From the NCBI GenBank assembly GCA_013398295.1, contig VZSF01003935.1, positions 95,032-159,031 on the forward strand: 64,000 nucleotides of DNA, written 5' to 3'. How positions within the stretch are numbered: position 1 is the first letter of the stretch; each line of letters opens with the position of its first letter. The notes below the pieces were generated by a model. The model saw nothing but the letters and a program-made list of their open reading frames with translations, had not been told where the DNA came from and did not search any database. The translations under genes and the position numbers were made by a program. Positions 23,301 through 35,316 of the stretch are shown piece by piece. Origin of the DNA: Chionis minor. Lineage: Eukaryota; Chordata; Aves; Charadriiformes; Chionididae.

Positions 23301-26300
23301 ATACGTGACTGATATATAGATTTAGACTCCTCTGAGGAATCCTTTGCCCCAGCATTGTTCCACCGTCCTTGCCTGTCTTAACGTCAGGAAGGGAATACAC
23401 TCTTATGGATTTGTTTCAGTGCCTCGCTTCAGGAAAATGCAAACACCTCCTTGGACTGTCACTGCAGGATCTTTGAACCCTCAAGGCTTTAAGATCAGAC
23501 CTTCTAAAGCGAAAGCTATGAAACATGCATGACTATATCCATTTCACATCCATCCACGGAGCCTTCTCAGATCTCCGTGTAGGCAACTGTAAACACCAGT
23601 TGGAAGAAACGGAGAGGCATCCACAGTTAAAGACGACAGTCTGGGACACGTTTTAAGGCTGTTAATATGCAGTTCACAAGCAATGTGAAACATGTTGCTA
23701 CAGGTTTTAAGATTTAAATCCGTTACAGCTAATTAAAGGTCCTAAAATATATCCTGGAGGGGCTGTTTCATAAGAACTACAGAGCTTTCCCTGTCCTCTT
23801 ATTCTTCCTAAATCATCTGCTGTAGGCTGCGGGTAAGGACACACGTTGGCACAATGAAAATGGTCTAACCTAGAGGACTGTTCTTATGTTCTGTTAATTA
23901 CCTTTCCTGTTTAACGATGAACTGTTTAATTGGAAATAGCAGGGAAAAGTTGCAAACCTTCTACTTGAAGGCATACTTTTCTATTTCTCAGTCCAGTTCT
24001 ACCCCTTTGTCAACCCAATGAAAGTTAAATTCAATTATCACTGACATCTTGCGGACTGAGAAGCAAAAAGGCAATTCTGCACATTTTTGGCTCCCTGCAG
24101 ATGTAGCCTTATGCACAGCCAGATGCCGCACTGTGTCGAAGGTACAAAATTTAACCGCCATCCTAAAAAAATAATTCTGTACGGGAAAAATAAAACAGCG
24201 TCCTACTTTTTCACCATTTAAATTGGAAATCACAATATGGAAAGTCACAATATACCTATTGCTCCTTTTCAAAACCAGAGGATTGAATTCATTTTCTATC
24301 CAGAAAGATCACAATCCAGGCAAACATCCAACATCAGATGCTGAGACAGTTTGTGGAAAGATGAAACTACAGCAGGGTCGCCCTGACAGAAAACCTTGCA
24401 GTAACACACATCCCTCTTGCAGTTTTGTGTACAAAGCCTATAGTACTTATTCCCTCGCATTGCATCCTTTCTTGCCTGCTACAGAGGGACCCTGCGGGTG
24501 CTTTAGGCTCGTAGAAATATTCCGCGGAGTTCAAGAGAAGGTGTCAGAGTAAAGAAACGAGGCAGAGAGTACAGACACAAAATCTGTGCGGCACCAAAAC
24601 TCCCACAAGCTCATGAACTAGATGACTGGCAAGGCCTCGGGCAGCACAGGACATACATTTCCACCTCCGCAAGTATTGCTTTGCCCACGCATCGCAGACA
24701 GAACAGCTCAGCTTCCCTTCCGCGGGGTTCTCGGCAGGCTGCCGAGCGCAATGGTGGATCACCTTGTCCGGGTATCCTGCCTTCGCTCTGAAGACAAGCG
24801 CAGCAAAGCGCCTGCTGCTCCAACGCCACGACTCTCCTCACCCAGTGGGAAATTTAAGCCGCTTGCCAGTAATTCACCTTTAGCTGACACCTCCACTTCT
24901 TTGCGTTCCACATTTTCATTTTAAGAGCAAGAACGTTTTCTGAAAAGCTGGAGACTCGCCATTTGAGTGAGGTTAAAAAAAAAAAAACAAAAAAAACCCA
25001 GCATTTGTTACTGGTTTTCCTCCACAGAAAATGCTACAAAATCTCCACATCTCCACACCCCTTTGGGGAAAGAACCACCGTGGGGGCTTGGGTCTCAGCA
25101 ATCTTCCTTCGATTCTCTGCTTTGTCCCAGACTGCTGTGACTGCGAGCAAGTCTCTTTGCCTCCATTTTTCCTGTATAAAATGGGGAAAACAATCTTTTT
25201 TCCCCTCTGAACCTGCATTTCTTTTGTCTATTTAGAGCATAAGCCTTCTGTGAAAGGACTCTCTTACCGCGTATTTGTGCCCTTAACAAAGTTGGTACCT
25301 GACCTTGCTCGCGTCCATAAGCAGCGTAACAATAAAAACCAATCACAGGTAGAGGAATCGGGAGAGGCGACGCTTGAAAAGCCAATAGGTAATGAAAAGT
25401 TCTCTGGTAGGTCTAACTATTGCAAACCGCATCCTTAGATCGCTTTGTCTGAAGCACCTTTAACCGCAGGGTCACTTGCAGACGCCTCGGAAGTCAGCGG
25501 CATGGAGGAAGAGCAGCAGGCGCCGAGGGAGCGCCGTGCCGTGCCACGGGGCTCAGCACCCGGCAGCCCAGGAAACGCAGAACGGCTCCGTGGCAGCGTT
25601 TCTGAAACAGCAGCAGGCGGTTTGCACGCACCAAAGCGGAGACACTTGAAGAAGAAATGGAGAGAGATACTTGAAGAAGGATGAAGGAAAGCGGGAGAGG
25701 TTCCGTATAGCAGCTGCCTACCCAGGGCAGGGGTGCAAGGGCCAGCGCTGCCCGTGAACCGTGGCGCAGCCGCTCATCCTTGACACAAACAGGACTTTGC
25801 ACTTTGGCAACAAACCCAATAAATCTTTCTGAAGTTTGGTTGGGGTGTTTTTTTGCCTGATTAAAAGCAAAATCATTTCTTTTCTTTACAGAAAAAGCTC
25901 GATGGCCGCACTCAAAGGGTTGTGGTTAATGGGTCAATGTCCACGTGGCGGCCAGTGACGAGTGGTGTCCCGCAAGGGTCAGTACTGGGACCAGTGCTAT
26001 TTAACATCTTTATTGGAGACATGGACAGTGGGATTGAGTGCACCCTCAGCAAGTTTGCCGATGACACCAAGCTCGGTGGCGCGGTTGACACGCTGGAGGG
26101 AAGGGATGCCATCCAGAGGGACCTGGACAGGCTTGAGAGGTGGGCTAATGCAAATGGCATGAAGTTCAACCAAGCCAAGTGCAGAGTCCTACACCTGGGA
26201 CGTGGCAATCCCAGGCATAAATACAGGCTGGGCAGAGAATGGCTGGAAAGCAGCCCTGAGGAGGACGACTTGGGAGTGCTCATGGATGAGAAGCTCAACA

Positions 26301-29300
26301 TGAGCCGGCAGTGCGCGCTGGCAGCCCAGAAAGCCAACCGTATCCTGGGTTGCATCAAAAGAAGCGTGGCCAGCAGGGCACGGGAGGTGATTCTCCCCCT
26401 CTACTCTGCGCTTGTGAGACCCCACCTGGAGTACTGTGTCCAGCTCTGGAGTCCTCAACATAGAAAGGACATGGAACTGTTGGAACAGGTCCAGCGAAGG
26501 GCCACTAAGATGATTAGAGGGATGGAGCACCTCTCCTATGAGGACAGGCTGAGAGAGCTGGGGCTGTTCAGCCTGGAGAAGAGAAGGCTCCGGGGAGACC
26601 TGATAGCAGCCTTTCAGTATCTGAAGGGAGCCTACAGGAGAGCTGGAGAGGGACTCTTTGTCAGGAAGTCTAGTGATAGGACAAGGGGTAATGGTTTTAA
26701 ATTGGAAGAGGGGAGATTTAGATTAGATATTAGGAAGAAGTTCTTTACTGTGAGGGTGGTGAGGCACTGGAACAGGTTACCCAGGGAAGTTGTGGAGGCC
26801 CCATCCCTGGAAGTGTTTAAGGCCAGGCTGGATGGGGCTTTGAGCAACCTGCTTTAGTGAGAGGTGTCCCTGCCCATGGCAGGGGGGTTGGAACTTGATG
26901 ATCTTTAAGGTCCCTCCCAACTCTAACCATTCTATGATTCTATGAAAATACTGCAAAAGAAGAAAAGCTGAATGGAAGGTCTATTGATCAGGACTTTACA
27001 TGAAGATAAAAGTAACTGTTTGTGACAATGTTCCTATCATTCTGATTCATTACCATAAACCAATGTTGCCAGGTTTCACACCAGCTCGACGCCATATTCC
27101 CAGAGCACTACATTTCAAGTAAGTATTTAAAATTTTATCACACCACTACCCAGTGGCCTGCCATAAATCACGGTACCTTGCGCTGTACGCACAAGCAATG
27201 CTGTTATCAATATAATGATTATCATTAGCCTGTTCAGACTGCCAGCAACTGTAATTCAGAGTTTGCATTCACAGGGAGTATATGCCGAGGCATTTATATT
27301 ACTGCAGATGTTATCAAAGCACAGACCTTGAAAAAAGGATTCAGGAATGTATTTTAAAGCCTGTTTGCTCTGGCTTGGAAGAGCAGCAGAGGACAACCAT
27401 CTGCAGATGATTGCAATGACCCTGTAAAATAATTCTTCAATTTAAACGGTTTATTTTCTGATATTTATGATACTCTCTTAGCAACTTAGAATTAAATTTG
27501 TTTTTCCCTGCACATACTGTCATCTGCTGTTTGGTACACATTCATTTTTCCCTGTGACTAAACTGAGACCAAATTAACATAAATGTTAGCAGGAATGACT
27601 TTGGTTTCTAGAACACTTCATCATTTGAAACCGTCCTCGTATCGCGCAGCACTGACAGCACAGAGCAGCAGCGGCTGCGACACCGGCAGAGACAGCGCAA
27701 AGCCGGTCCCCCGCGGCTGCCCTTAGCACTCAAATAGTTTGTTCTGTGTTACTTCATCCAAACTCGTAGCCAGTGAACATCCACCTCCCACACAGGCTAC
27801 AACAGTTTTAAAAGCTGGACAGATTTGAGGCTTAAAATTATTTGCATGTGTTCTGTAATGAAAAGTTGATGCCACTATGAAAAGGGACTTGGATTTGTGG
27901 ACATCCTGACCTCTCCGTTTGTAGGGTCCCACTGCAAACCAGCTTGACACAAGAATTTTAAGCTCAAAATTTCGGTAAATGAAAGTACCTGTACGGGGAG
28001 GGCTAACTTTTATAAGGTATTCATGACCGTTAAGATTAAACAGCTCAAAAGAAGCTTTCATGAGCTTAATCAGCAGGTTAATAAATAATGTTTCCCAACA
28101 TAACTGTTTCATGTAAATATGTTATTCCCATAACGCAACTACCAATTAAAGGCTATTCAGAAATGAGTTTGTTTTACAGCAGAAGCAAACTAATTACGTT
28201 TCTTAATATAGTTTGGGAAAGAGATTACTTTGGAAAAAATCAAACAGTATGTTTGTTCTGTTCTCCTTTTCTGTCCTCTTCTGACCTCCCAAAAAACTTG
28301 CCAAGAGTCCTGAAATGCTGAGCACAGAATTAACTGAACCAAAAAATAAACGATTGTAGGATTAAGCGCAACGGTCCTAATTTCGAGCATCATCTTCTAA
28401 GAAGTGACCCCTAACTACTAGATTAACTCTTTATAGTAGCTTGGCAGTTGGAAATTGTAACCCTGGTTTCCAAAGAAAGCACGTAACACACCTCGGAATG
28501 GCTGGGCAATGAGGGCAAACCTCAGACGCTGCCCCAGCCCGCTGAGACCCAGCACCTCTGGTTGGACTTGTGAGCACGCCACAGCCTCCGCTCAGCTCTC
28601 CGGTACGGATTTCTCCCCAAAAGGTGGCATAGGCTTAAAATTATCAATGTTATCTTGTAGCTCCCAACGGAGCGCTCTAGGTTTCATGCTTGGTTGACTC
28701 GCAAACCAAGAAATACAGTTATCCAAGGAGCGCTCATTCGGAGGTCACAGAGCAGGACAGCCCCAGCACGGCTCCAGGCAGCGCTCCCATCGGAGCACAG
28801 ATGTGGGAGCCCACGGCCTTTTCCACACGCTGTCAGTGCTGGGAGCATCATAGCTCTGCCACCCGCAGATGACTTCTTTTCCAGGGAATCCGTGGCCGCT
28901 TGGCAGCCCCACGCCAGGCGCGTGTCCAGCGTGGCTGGAGAGCACGGGATCTGCCTGGGCACAATAGACCCGATGGCACATACAAGACAAATATGGCGTT
29001 CAATGAGATAACGAGAGGATTAATTACAAAGACTGACAGTCCCTCTGTTGTAAAGACAACTAAAAATAATACTGTTCTCATGGGTTTTTTTGTGTAAACA
29101 GGTCATAGCGGCCGGTTGTCTTGGAGCTGCCCCACAGCGTACCTGTTGCCAAAGCAGAAGGCAGAAGTCCAGGGGTCAGAAAACAACCCGTGACGGTCAG
29201 CGCGTGCAGCGAGCAGGGGGTCACCGGGCTCCAGCGTCATTTACCGGCAGCTTTCCGAAGGAAAAAGCAACCAGCACTTCCAAAGGCTCTCCTTCACAAG

Positions 29301-32300
29301 GCACTGGCAGCTGTGCCAAGCAGAAACAGCGCAGTTCTTTTTTTATGCTCAGTAACACACCCATCTAAACCATTCTCCGTGAAGGCATCAACATTCACAC
29401 ACTAGTTTAACAAAGGTTTCCTATCGCTATGCAATTCCTTTTTAGACACCTGTGTTAACTAACCCTCAAACAGCATCGCTCAAGCTCAGTTCAAACCGTG
29501 AACTAACCAGAAATGTTTAGGATACTATTTTTCAAACTGTAAATGTTAAAACCCCATAATCTCAATGCATAGTAAAGCAGAGGAAACATTGCTCCCTGCT
29601 GTTCTCTGGAGCCCCGTGAGGGTTTACGCGAGTTAAATCTTGATATTTTCCATAACAGAACATAGGTTTTTATTACAAAAAGGATGGGCTGACTATAGCA
29701 ATTCCCTCCCTGGCAAGGGAGACCCCAGGAGGGAAGCACTGACCAGGATTGAAAGGCATTTCAATCCACGGAGAAGGGCAGGAAGGGTGTGTGGATCAGC
29801 ATGAAAGGGAATTAGTACTTTAACCAATCTTTTTCTAATCACCTGAAAATGAGCACACATGACCCAAAAACTGCAGGCAGAATTAATTATCTCCTTAACA
29901 TGTTTCACATGCGAGTGTAACTGAGCCTCCAAGTCTCAGTAGTTCAGATACACCCACCAGAAAACTGGGGTTTATTTCTGTTAAGAATCGAGCATTTAAC
30001 CCCAGGAGACCAAACATTAAAAAATGGTGCTTTACGAAGGCACAATTACAACAATTGCCCAACTCGGGCTCTGCAGTAAACGAGGACATTCTGGGACATG
30101 TTGTTCTCAGAAACCTTGCCTGGCAGGCTTACAAATTTTATTAATGGTTATTTAACTCTCAACCATTCTCTTTTCATCATTTACTCCCCAGGCTCTGTTG
30201 TCTTAAAATGAAGGAGCACTCTCTGATGCAGGGGCTTCCTAGGCCTGAGCTCCCAGGATTTAAGTAAACGGCAGCGAGCAATGCCGAAGGCGTTAGTGGA
30301 TGAGCTGCAGGGAAGAGCAACAGAGGGAGCACAGTCCACAGCTGGTCCTTCAGGGCAAAGAGCAGACGGTGAAGGGAACTTCCTCAGGTCACAGGTCTCT
30401 ATTCCCCTGGAAAAACAAGGCCTGGAGCAAGCCCTGCAGAAAGATCAAGGCTGTGCAGTCTCTGGCAGTGTGACGGAGCACAAGGGCAGTGACAAAAGAT
30501 AACTTTTAAAGCCCTGAAATATGTGAACTTGGTCCACAAAGTCCAAAGTTACGAGTCGAAAGTTATTTTTGTAGGATTTCTGCTCACCATAGCGAGTGTG
30601 CGGATGTTACGGTTTGGCCAAGGAGCAAAACGACTCAGAGAGAAAGAGAAGCAATGGCTGCAACCGCCAATTAGAAGTTAGGGCTCAGAGCCAGCAGAAA
30701 GCTGGCAATCTACGGGAAAGAGGTAAAACCAAAGCAATATCAAGAGCTACCAGACAAAGGAATAGTTGCACTGACACAGTGAAAGTCTGGGGAGGACTGT
30801 TGCACTATAAAGATTTGCTGAAAATAAGCACTTGCCGGGGTGGGAATTCAGACTGCTCAGCATCTATGGAAACTGAGCTCTAAATATATCGTCTTTCAGC
30901 ACAGGGATTCAAACAGCTCTGACTTTACAAAAGGAAAACCAGTCTTTGAAATTCTGTTTCAAGAACGGCGTCCTAAGGACAAGCTCAGCTCATTCTTCTA
31001 CCAATATCTGTATCAGACCAATTTCCAACAAGAAGAGAGGCCAGTGCGACAACAGGAACATCACAAGCACGCAAGGAAGGGCTGTGCAATTATCGGCACC
31101 GTTATCGTCCGTGTTGATCTGGGCAGAGGCGCACAGGCAATCAAAATCAAGCGATACGCGCTGCGCTACATCACAGGCCAGGGAGGAGGCTGCCGAGGAG
31201 ATGCATTCCGCTCACGCGGTGAACAATTATCGTAACACATTTTCCTGGCTGTTTGGCAAGTTAATGGGAGACAATTACGCAGGCAGCCTAACAGGGTACT
31301 TACTGTGCACGAGCCTTCGCCGAGCTGGGCAGATTTCGGGAGAAACTAACCCAGCAAGGAGCCTGTTCCCTGAACCAACACAGAAAGCCTTGCTCTCTAG
31401 TAAGAAACAACTTCTCAGAAGATAGCGGAATAGGAATTTCATATCTGTAAAAAACCACCGGCCTCTTCTTTCGCCACACACTGTCCTCTGACGACGCTAC
31501 TGCGGGAGAAGAGATTACAAACAAGCAGACAGCAGCGCGCCTGGGAGGTGCAGGATAAAATTCCCCGCTCGCCTCGGCCACTGAAAGCTCCCTGAAGTGA
31601 TTAAACAGGGAACTGCTGCTGCGCGTGTTCCTAAAACCCTCTTCTATGACCGATGTAGCTCCTTGCAGGTCACAAGAACTGTAGCTCTGATTTACAGAAA
31701 GAGATTCAAAGCAGAAAAACATCAGAGATGACTGCAAACAACTTGAGGAAATCAAAAGTAGAAGAGAAGCTACCACAAGCAAATGGTTAACGGACAGAAG
31801 AGAGCGTATAATAGTAGCTCTAATTAAATATTAATTTTTCTCGCTTCACTCTGAGTGAATGCAGCTATCAGCGCTGGCACAGGCACTTTGGGGAAATAGC
31901 ACAGTTAAAAAAAGCAAACAGAACAAATTACTTCAGACTATTTCAGCTGCTTCAATTTGCAGGCCCGGTATCCAAAAGGACCCCAGAAGAAACCAATCTC
32001 TTTTAGCCTGCTACACGAATGAATGGCTGGGAGGTCTATGACTAATGCCAAATCTCCTCTTCCTCTTACTCCACCCAAAATATTTTGCAATATATAATAA
32101 ATGCAGCACATTCAAAGATTTTTTTAACTCACAAAAATGTGATATTGACCAAAATCCCATCACTGCATGCCCTTTTAACAACTTTCAGCCAAAGTATGTT
32201 CCCCCAACCGTAATAACGAATGCACATACCAAACACTTCCAATCATTAGACTGAGACCAAGGCATGCAGAAATGTCCCTCCGTCACAGTACTAAAGAGAT

Positions 32301-35165
32301 ACTGTAGCAGAATTTCCTGTTCCCAAACTGAATTTTCAGCGACATCCCCACGCAGAGTCACAGAAAGCTGTTGTTTTCCCTTAAAACCTGCATTTTGGCC
32401 TGCACGCCATAAAACAAGGAAGCAAGCACACCGACACACAGCAGGGCATGTGAAGAAAGAGATGGATATTCAGACTATCTGAAAAAGTGGATAAAATGCC
32501 TGTAAGTTCCTACCCTGTGCCTCCCGTACCTATACAGAAAACGGGTAGTAGTTTGCATGATGGCTTATTTGATGTCGCATCGGCACCCGGCACTCAATCA
32601 CATCAATTAACAGTAGTGTCAAAAGTTTTGTGTCCCCACTTGCACAGACCTGCAGGCTCCTGATCCAGTAAAAGGCAAGGAAATGCACTGCAAACAGTTT
32701 GGTGCGGGTAGTTCTCAATAAATCCATCATCTTCGATATTTACCCAAAATGACCAGCTCCTCCTTCAGAGGAGTTGTTGTCACAGAAAAGGTAAGCAGCC
32801 GGCTAAATGGCAAGTAAAACGTGAAGTAAGCAAATACTAATCGGATAAGTATCTTTCAGAATCCTGCAGTACTTTCTAATTGTAGGGATGGAGGAACTAA
32901 GATACTCCAAGCCACCATCCCAGTGGATATACTTTAAACCTACCAGTTTCCTGGACTTGCACTCCCACGGTACACGATCCAACCTGCAAAGGATTTTATT
33001 GTTCTAAAATAAAGACAAACTCCACATCTCATGGCCAAAAGGCTACACAAGAATTGTGCAGCCCTAATCCCTGCTTGTGATAAATTGTTTGAAACTCGGA
33101 GCCTGCAGAATAACCTGGTTCTCCACAAAACTTGGGTGAGTGCTTCTTGACAACACGAGCGCCCCAAGGTGCACATCCCTTTGCAGGGACACTGCCAGTT
33201 CTCAGCAGGCATGCCAACCTCCTCCTGCCACAGGGAGCATCGCTGCCTAACGAACCATAAAATAATAAACCACCTCAACTAGAATCATATTCAGACTGGC
33301 AAGAAGAGAAGATGAAGAATTAGCCCAGCAAAATGCCAACTGACAGCACTTCACAGCTGCTGTTTGCTGCACTGCTCTGCTGGAACGAGCAGATGTTCCT
33401 GCAGCTGTAAATGGGGGTTCTGTCCCAAAATACAGACACAGGCACACACCACTCACACATCTGTGTTTCATGACACCGTATGCATATGTGTGTACGTCTG
33501 GTGTATTATAAACATGTCCTTTCTTCACGTGAATAGGCTGTGTGAGCAAGTTACGTGGCCTTAAAGGCTAACACTAAGGTCATAGGGCAGGCTCTCCTCC
33601 CACTCATCATCAAATTTCCCTTAGATAAAAATCAGCACAGGAGGTAAAAGTCATTTCAATTCCAAGGACAAAGATGGCAGGTCTGTGATGTGACCTTCAT
33701 ACTGCTCGTACAAGACTAGCGCTAATTAGGTCGTTCCACTTATATCCGGTAACAGCTCACTGAGGGAGGCAGTTTCCGTCACTTCTTCTGAACTCAGCCC
33801 CATAACCTAACACCTCCCTGAGACGTCACTCATAAACGAATCCAAACGGCAGGAGTCAGACACGGCGGCGAAGCGGTGCCGCGCCGGGGAGCGCGACGCC
33901 CCAACTTTGAAGCCGTTACCTGCAGAGCGGAGGCGTCAAGGCCGAAGCGGAACTTCTCCCAAGGCCCGGTGCAGGCGGGGGCCTTGGCCAGCCCGATGGC
34001 AGCGTTGTGGGCAGAGACGCTAACGCTGGTCTCGGGGGACGCCAGCCTGTTTGCGGGAGGAAACTGTAAGAAGAGGGCATAGGCGCCGGCGGCACTGGAG
34101 AAGTGGAGGCTGTAGTGGTTCTCGCCCACGGCCCCGGCGAGGCTCTGGGGGTGGATGCCGGGCACATGGAGGAGCAGGGTGAGGGAGGCCTCATCCTGCC
34201 GGCACTGGAAGGGAGGGCACAGGGCGGCCTGGGGGCTGCCGGCGCCCCGGGGAACGGCCATGCGGCCGGGGCTGCTCTCTGCCGCCGGCGGGGGAGGGCG
34301 CGGAGGGGCGGCCCCGCCGGGCGCGGACGGCTCGGGGCCGCNNNNNNNNNNNNNNNNNNNNNNNNNNNNNNNNNNNNNNNNNNNNNNNNNNNNNNNNNNN
34401 NNNNNNNNNNNNNNNNNNNNNNNNNNNNNNNNNNNNNNNNNNNNNNNNNNNNNNNNNNNNNNNNNNNNNNNNNNNNNNNNNNNNNNNNNNNNNNNNNNNN
34501 NNNNNNNNNNNNNNNNNNNNNNNNNNNNNNNNNNNNNNNNNNNNNNNNNNNNNNNNNNNNNNNNNNNNNNNNNNNNNNNNNNNNNNNNNNNNNNNNNNNN
34601 NNNNNNNNNNNNNNNNNNNNNNNNNNNNNNNNNNNNNNNNNNNNNNNNNNNNNNNNNNNNNNNNNNNNNNNNNNNNNNNNNNNNNNNNNNNNNNNNNNNN
34701 NNNNNNNNNNNNNNNNNNNNNNNNNNNNNNNNNNNNNNNNNNNNNNNNNNNNNNNNNNNNNNNNNNNNNNNNNNNNNNNNNNNNNNNNNNNNNNNNNNNN
34801 NNNNNNNNNNNNNNNNNNNNNNNNNNNNNNNNNNNNNNNNNNNNNNNNNNNNNNNNNNNNNNNNNNNNNNNNNNNNNNNNNNNNNNNNNNNNNNNNNNNN
34901 NNNNNNNNNNNNNNNNNNNNNAGCCGGCCTGGCTGGTGCGCAGCACGTAGCCCGGCTCCGGGTGGATGAATCGCACCTCCACGCCGCGTTCCCGCTCCAG
35001 GGCCGCCACCTCCTCCTCGTACAGCCTGCGCTGCTCCGGGTCCGCCAGCTCCGCGGCGTATTCGGCGAACAGCGCCCGGAACCGCTCGTCGCGGAAGGCC
35101 CGTTGGAGCCTCTCCGCCTCCTCGGCGCTGAGCTCCAGCTCCTCCAGCCGCCCCGCGGCCGCCAT
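20387..35165 (-). CDS. DNAAF2: DNAAF2 (kintoun): dynein axonemal assembly factor 2
   Basis: Three exons on the minus strand: 33920-35165 (start codon 35163-35165), 22507-22653 and 20387-20950. Introns are GT-AG. DNAAF2 is a PIH-family HSP90 co-chaperone that preassembles ciliary dynein arms in the cytoplasm. Exon 1 starts the PIH1 region ([37 protein letters not shown]). After a 580-N gap it resumes in the CS/p23-like domain ([20 protein letters not shown]). Exon 2 begins [18 protein letters not shown] and exon 3 ends [15 protein letters not shown]...[10 protein letters not shown], both close to human. The frame before the gap differs from the frame after it, so 580 Ns is not the true length. 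Exon 1 is also much shorter than the ~1.86 kb in human, so hundreds of bases are probably missing. The middle of exon 3 is acidic, low-complexity and poorly conserved. Confidence 0.95.
20951..22506 (-). other. DNAAF2 intron 2
   Basis: 1.6-kb intron from GTAAGG to TTTTCTTGACAG. No repeat family or RNA gene recognised. Confidence 0.75.
22507..22653 (-). CDS. DNAAF2: DNAAF2 exon 2, symmetric cassette exon
   Basis: 147 bp, exactly 49 codons, from [10 protein letters not shown] to [11 protein letters not shown]. The acceptor is TTTCTTTAG and the donor AAG/GTAAGG. Both flanking introns are phase 0, so skipping it would keep the frame. I recall that the corresponding human exon (144 bp) is alternatively skipped. 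Confidence 0.93.
22898..23268 (+). mobile_element. CR1 LINE fragment
   Basis: 3' end of a CR1 in plus orientation, antisense to DNAAF2. It runs from a [15 protein letters not shown] coding remnant with frameshifts to GATCTTAAAGGTCTCTTCCA and a terminal ATTCTATGATTCTA repeat. Confidence 0.88.
25893..26945 (+). mobile_element. CR1 LINE, 5'-truncated, with a long intact ORF2 end
   Basis: About 1.05 kb of CR1 in plus orientation, antisense to DNAAF2 in its first intron. It stays in frame from near the truncation point to TAG at 26855-26857. The coding part has the reverse-transcriptase motifs [14 protein letters not shown] and FADDTK, then the thumb and C-terminal region ending [14 protein letters not shown]. 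The 3' UTR ends with the ATTCTATGATTCTATG terminal repeat typical of CR1. The missing amino half makes it immobile, but an open frame of this length suggests a comparatively young copy. Confidence 0.95.
25922..26857 (+). pseudogene. CR1 ORF2 reverse transcriptase, C-terminal remnant
   Basis: 311 codons with no stop or frameshift. RT block B ([10 protein letters not shown]) and block C (FADD) are present; the endonuclease domain and RT block A are lost through 5' truncation. It reads GTG at the first position of the open stretch and has no evident promoter, so it is not expected to be expressed as a protein. Confidence 0.9.
33920..35165 (-). CDS. DNAAF2: DNAAF2 exon 1 with internal assembly gap
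   Basis: The start codon lies in GCCATGGCGG context on the minus strand. The donor is CTGCAG/GTAACG. Sequenced parts are 34922-35165 (about 81 codons) and 33920-34341 (about 140 codons). The Ns between them hide most of the PIH1 domain and the variable linker. Confidence 0.94.
34342..34921. other. Assembly gap inside DNAAF2 exon 1
   Basis: 580 Ns in very GC-rich coding sequence. The codon frame on the two sides does not match at this length, so the gap size is only nominal. Confidence 0.92.
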
Positions 35166-35186
35166 GGCTCCGGCCCGGCCGCTCTC

Positions 35187-35316
35187 GTTGCTGTGGAGAC
35201 GCCAAACAAGATGGCGCCCGCCGCGCGGACGGGGCCGTTGCTATGGTGATCGTAAACAAGATGGCGGCGCCGGACCCTTCCGGCCAGTTGCTATGGAGAC
35301 GCCAAACAAGATGGCG
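35187..35316. promoter_or_regulatory. Triple X-box/YY1 promoter array of DNAAF2
   Basis: Three composites start at 35187, 35237 and 35287, exactly 50 bp apart, 22-150 bp upstream of the DNAAF2 start codon. Each has an X-box-like site (GTTGCTGTGGAGAC, GTTGCTATGGTGAT, GTTGCTATGGAGAC) and, 7 bp further on, AACAAGATGGCG, a YY1-type motif. Units 1 and 3 fit the RFX X-box pattern fully; unit 2 has T instead of C at the last position. RFX factors with FOXJ1 drive cilia genes, so this array is the likely control element. Binding itself is inferred. Confidence 0.82.

Larger units (their letters stand above)
22654..33919 (-). other. DNAAF2 intron 1 (11.3 kb)
   Basis: Starts GTAACG after the codon for Q in DASALQ and ends TTTCTTTAG. 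It carries two CR1 copies (22898 and 25893). The rest is AT-rich with no further recognised exon, RNA gene or repeat. The open frames of 60-160 codons in it have no recognisable similarity. Confidence 0.75.
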
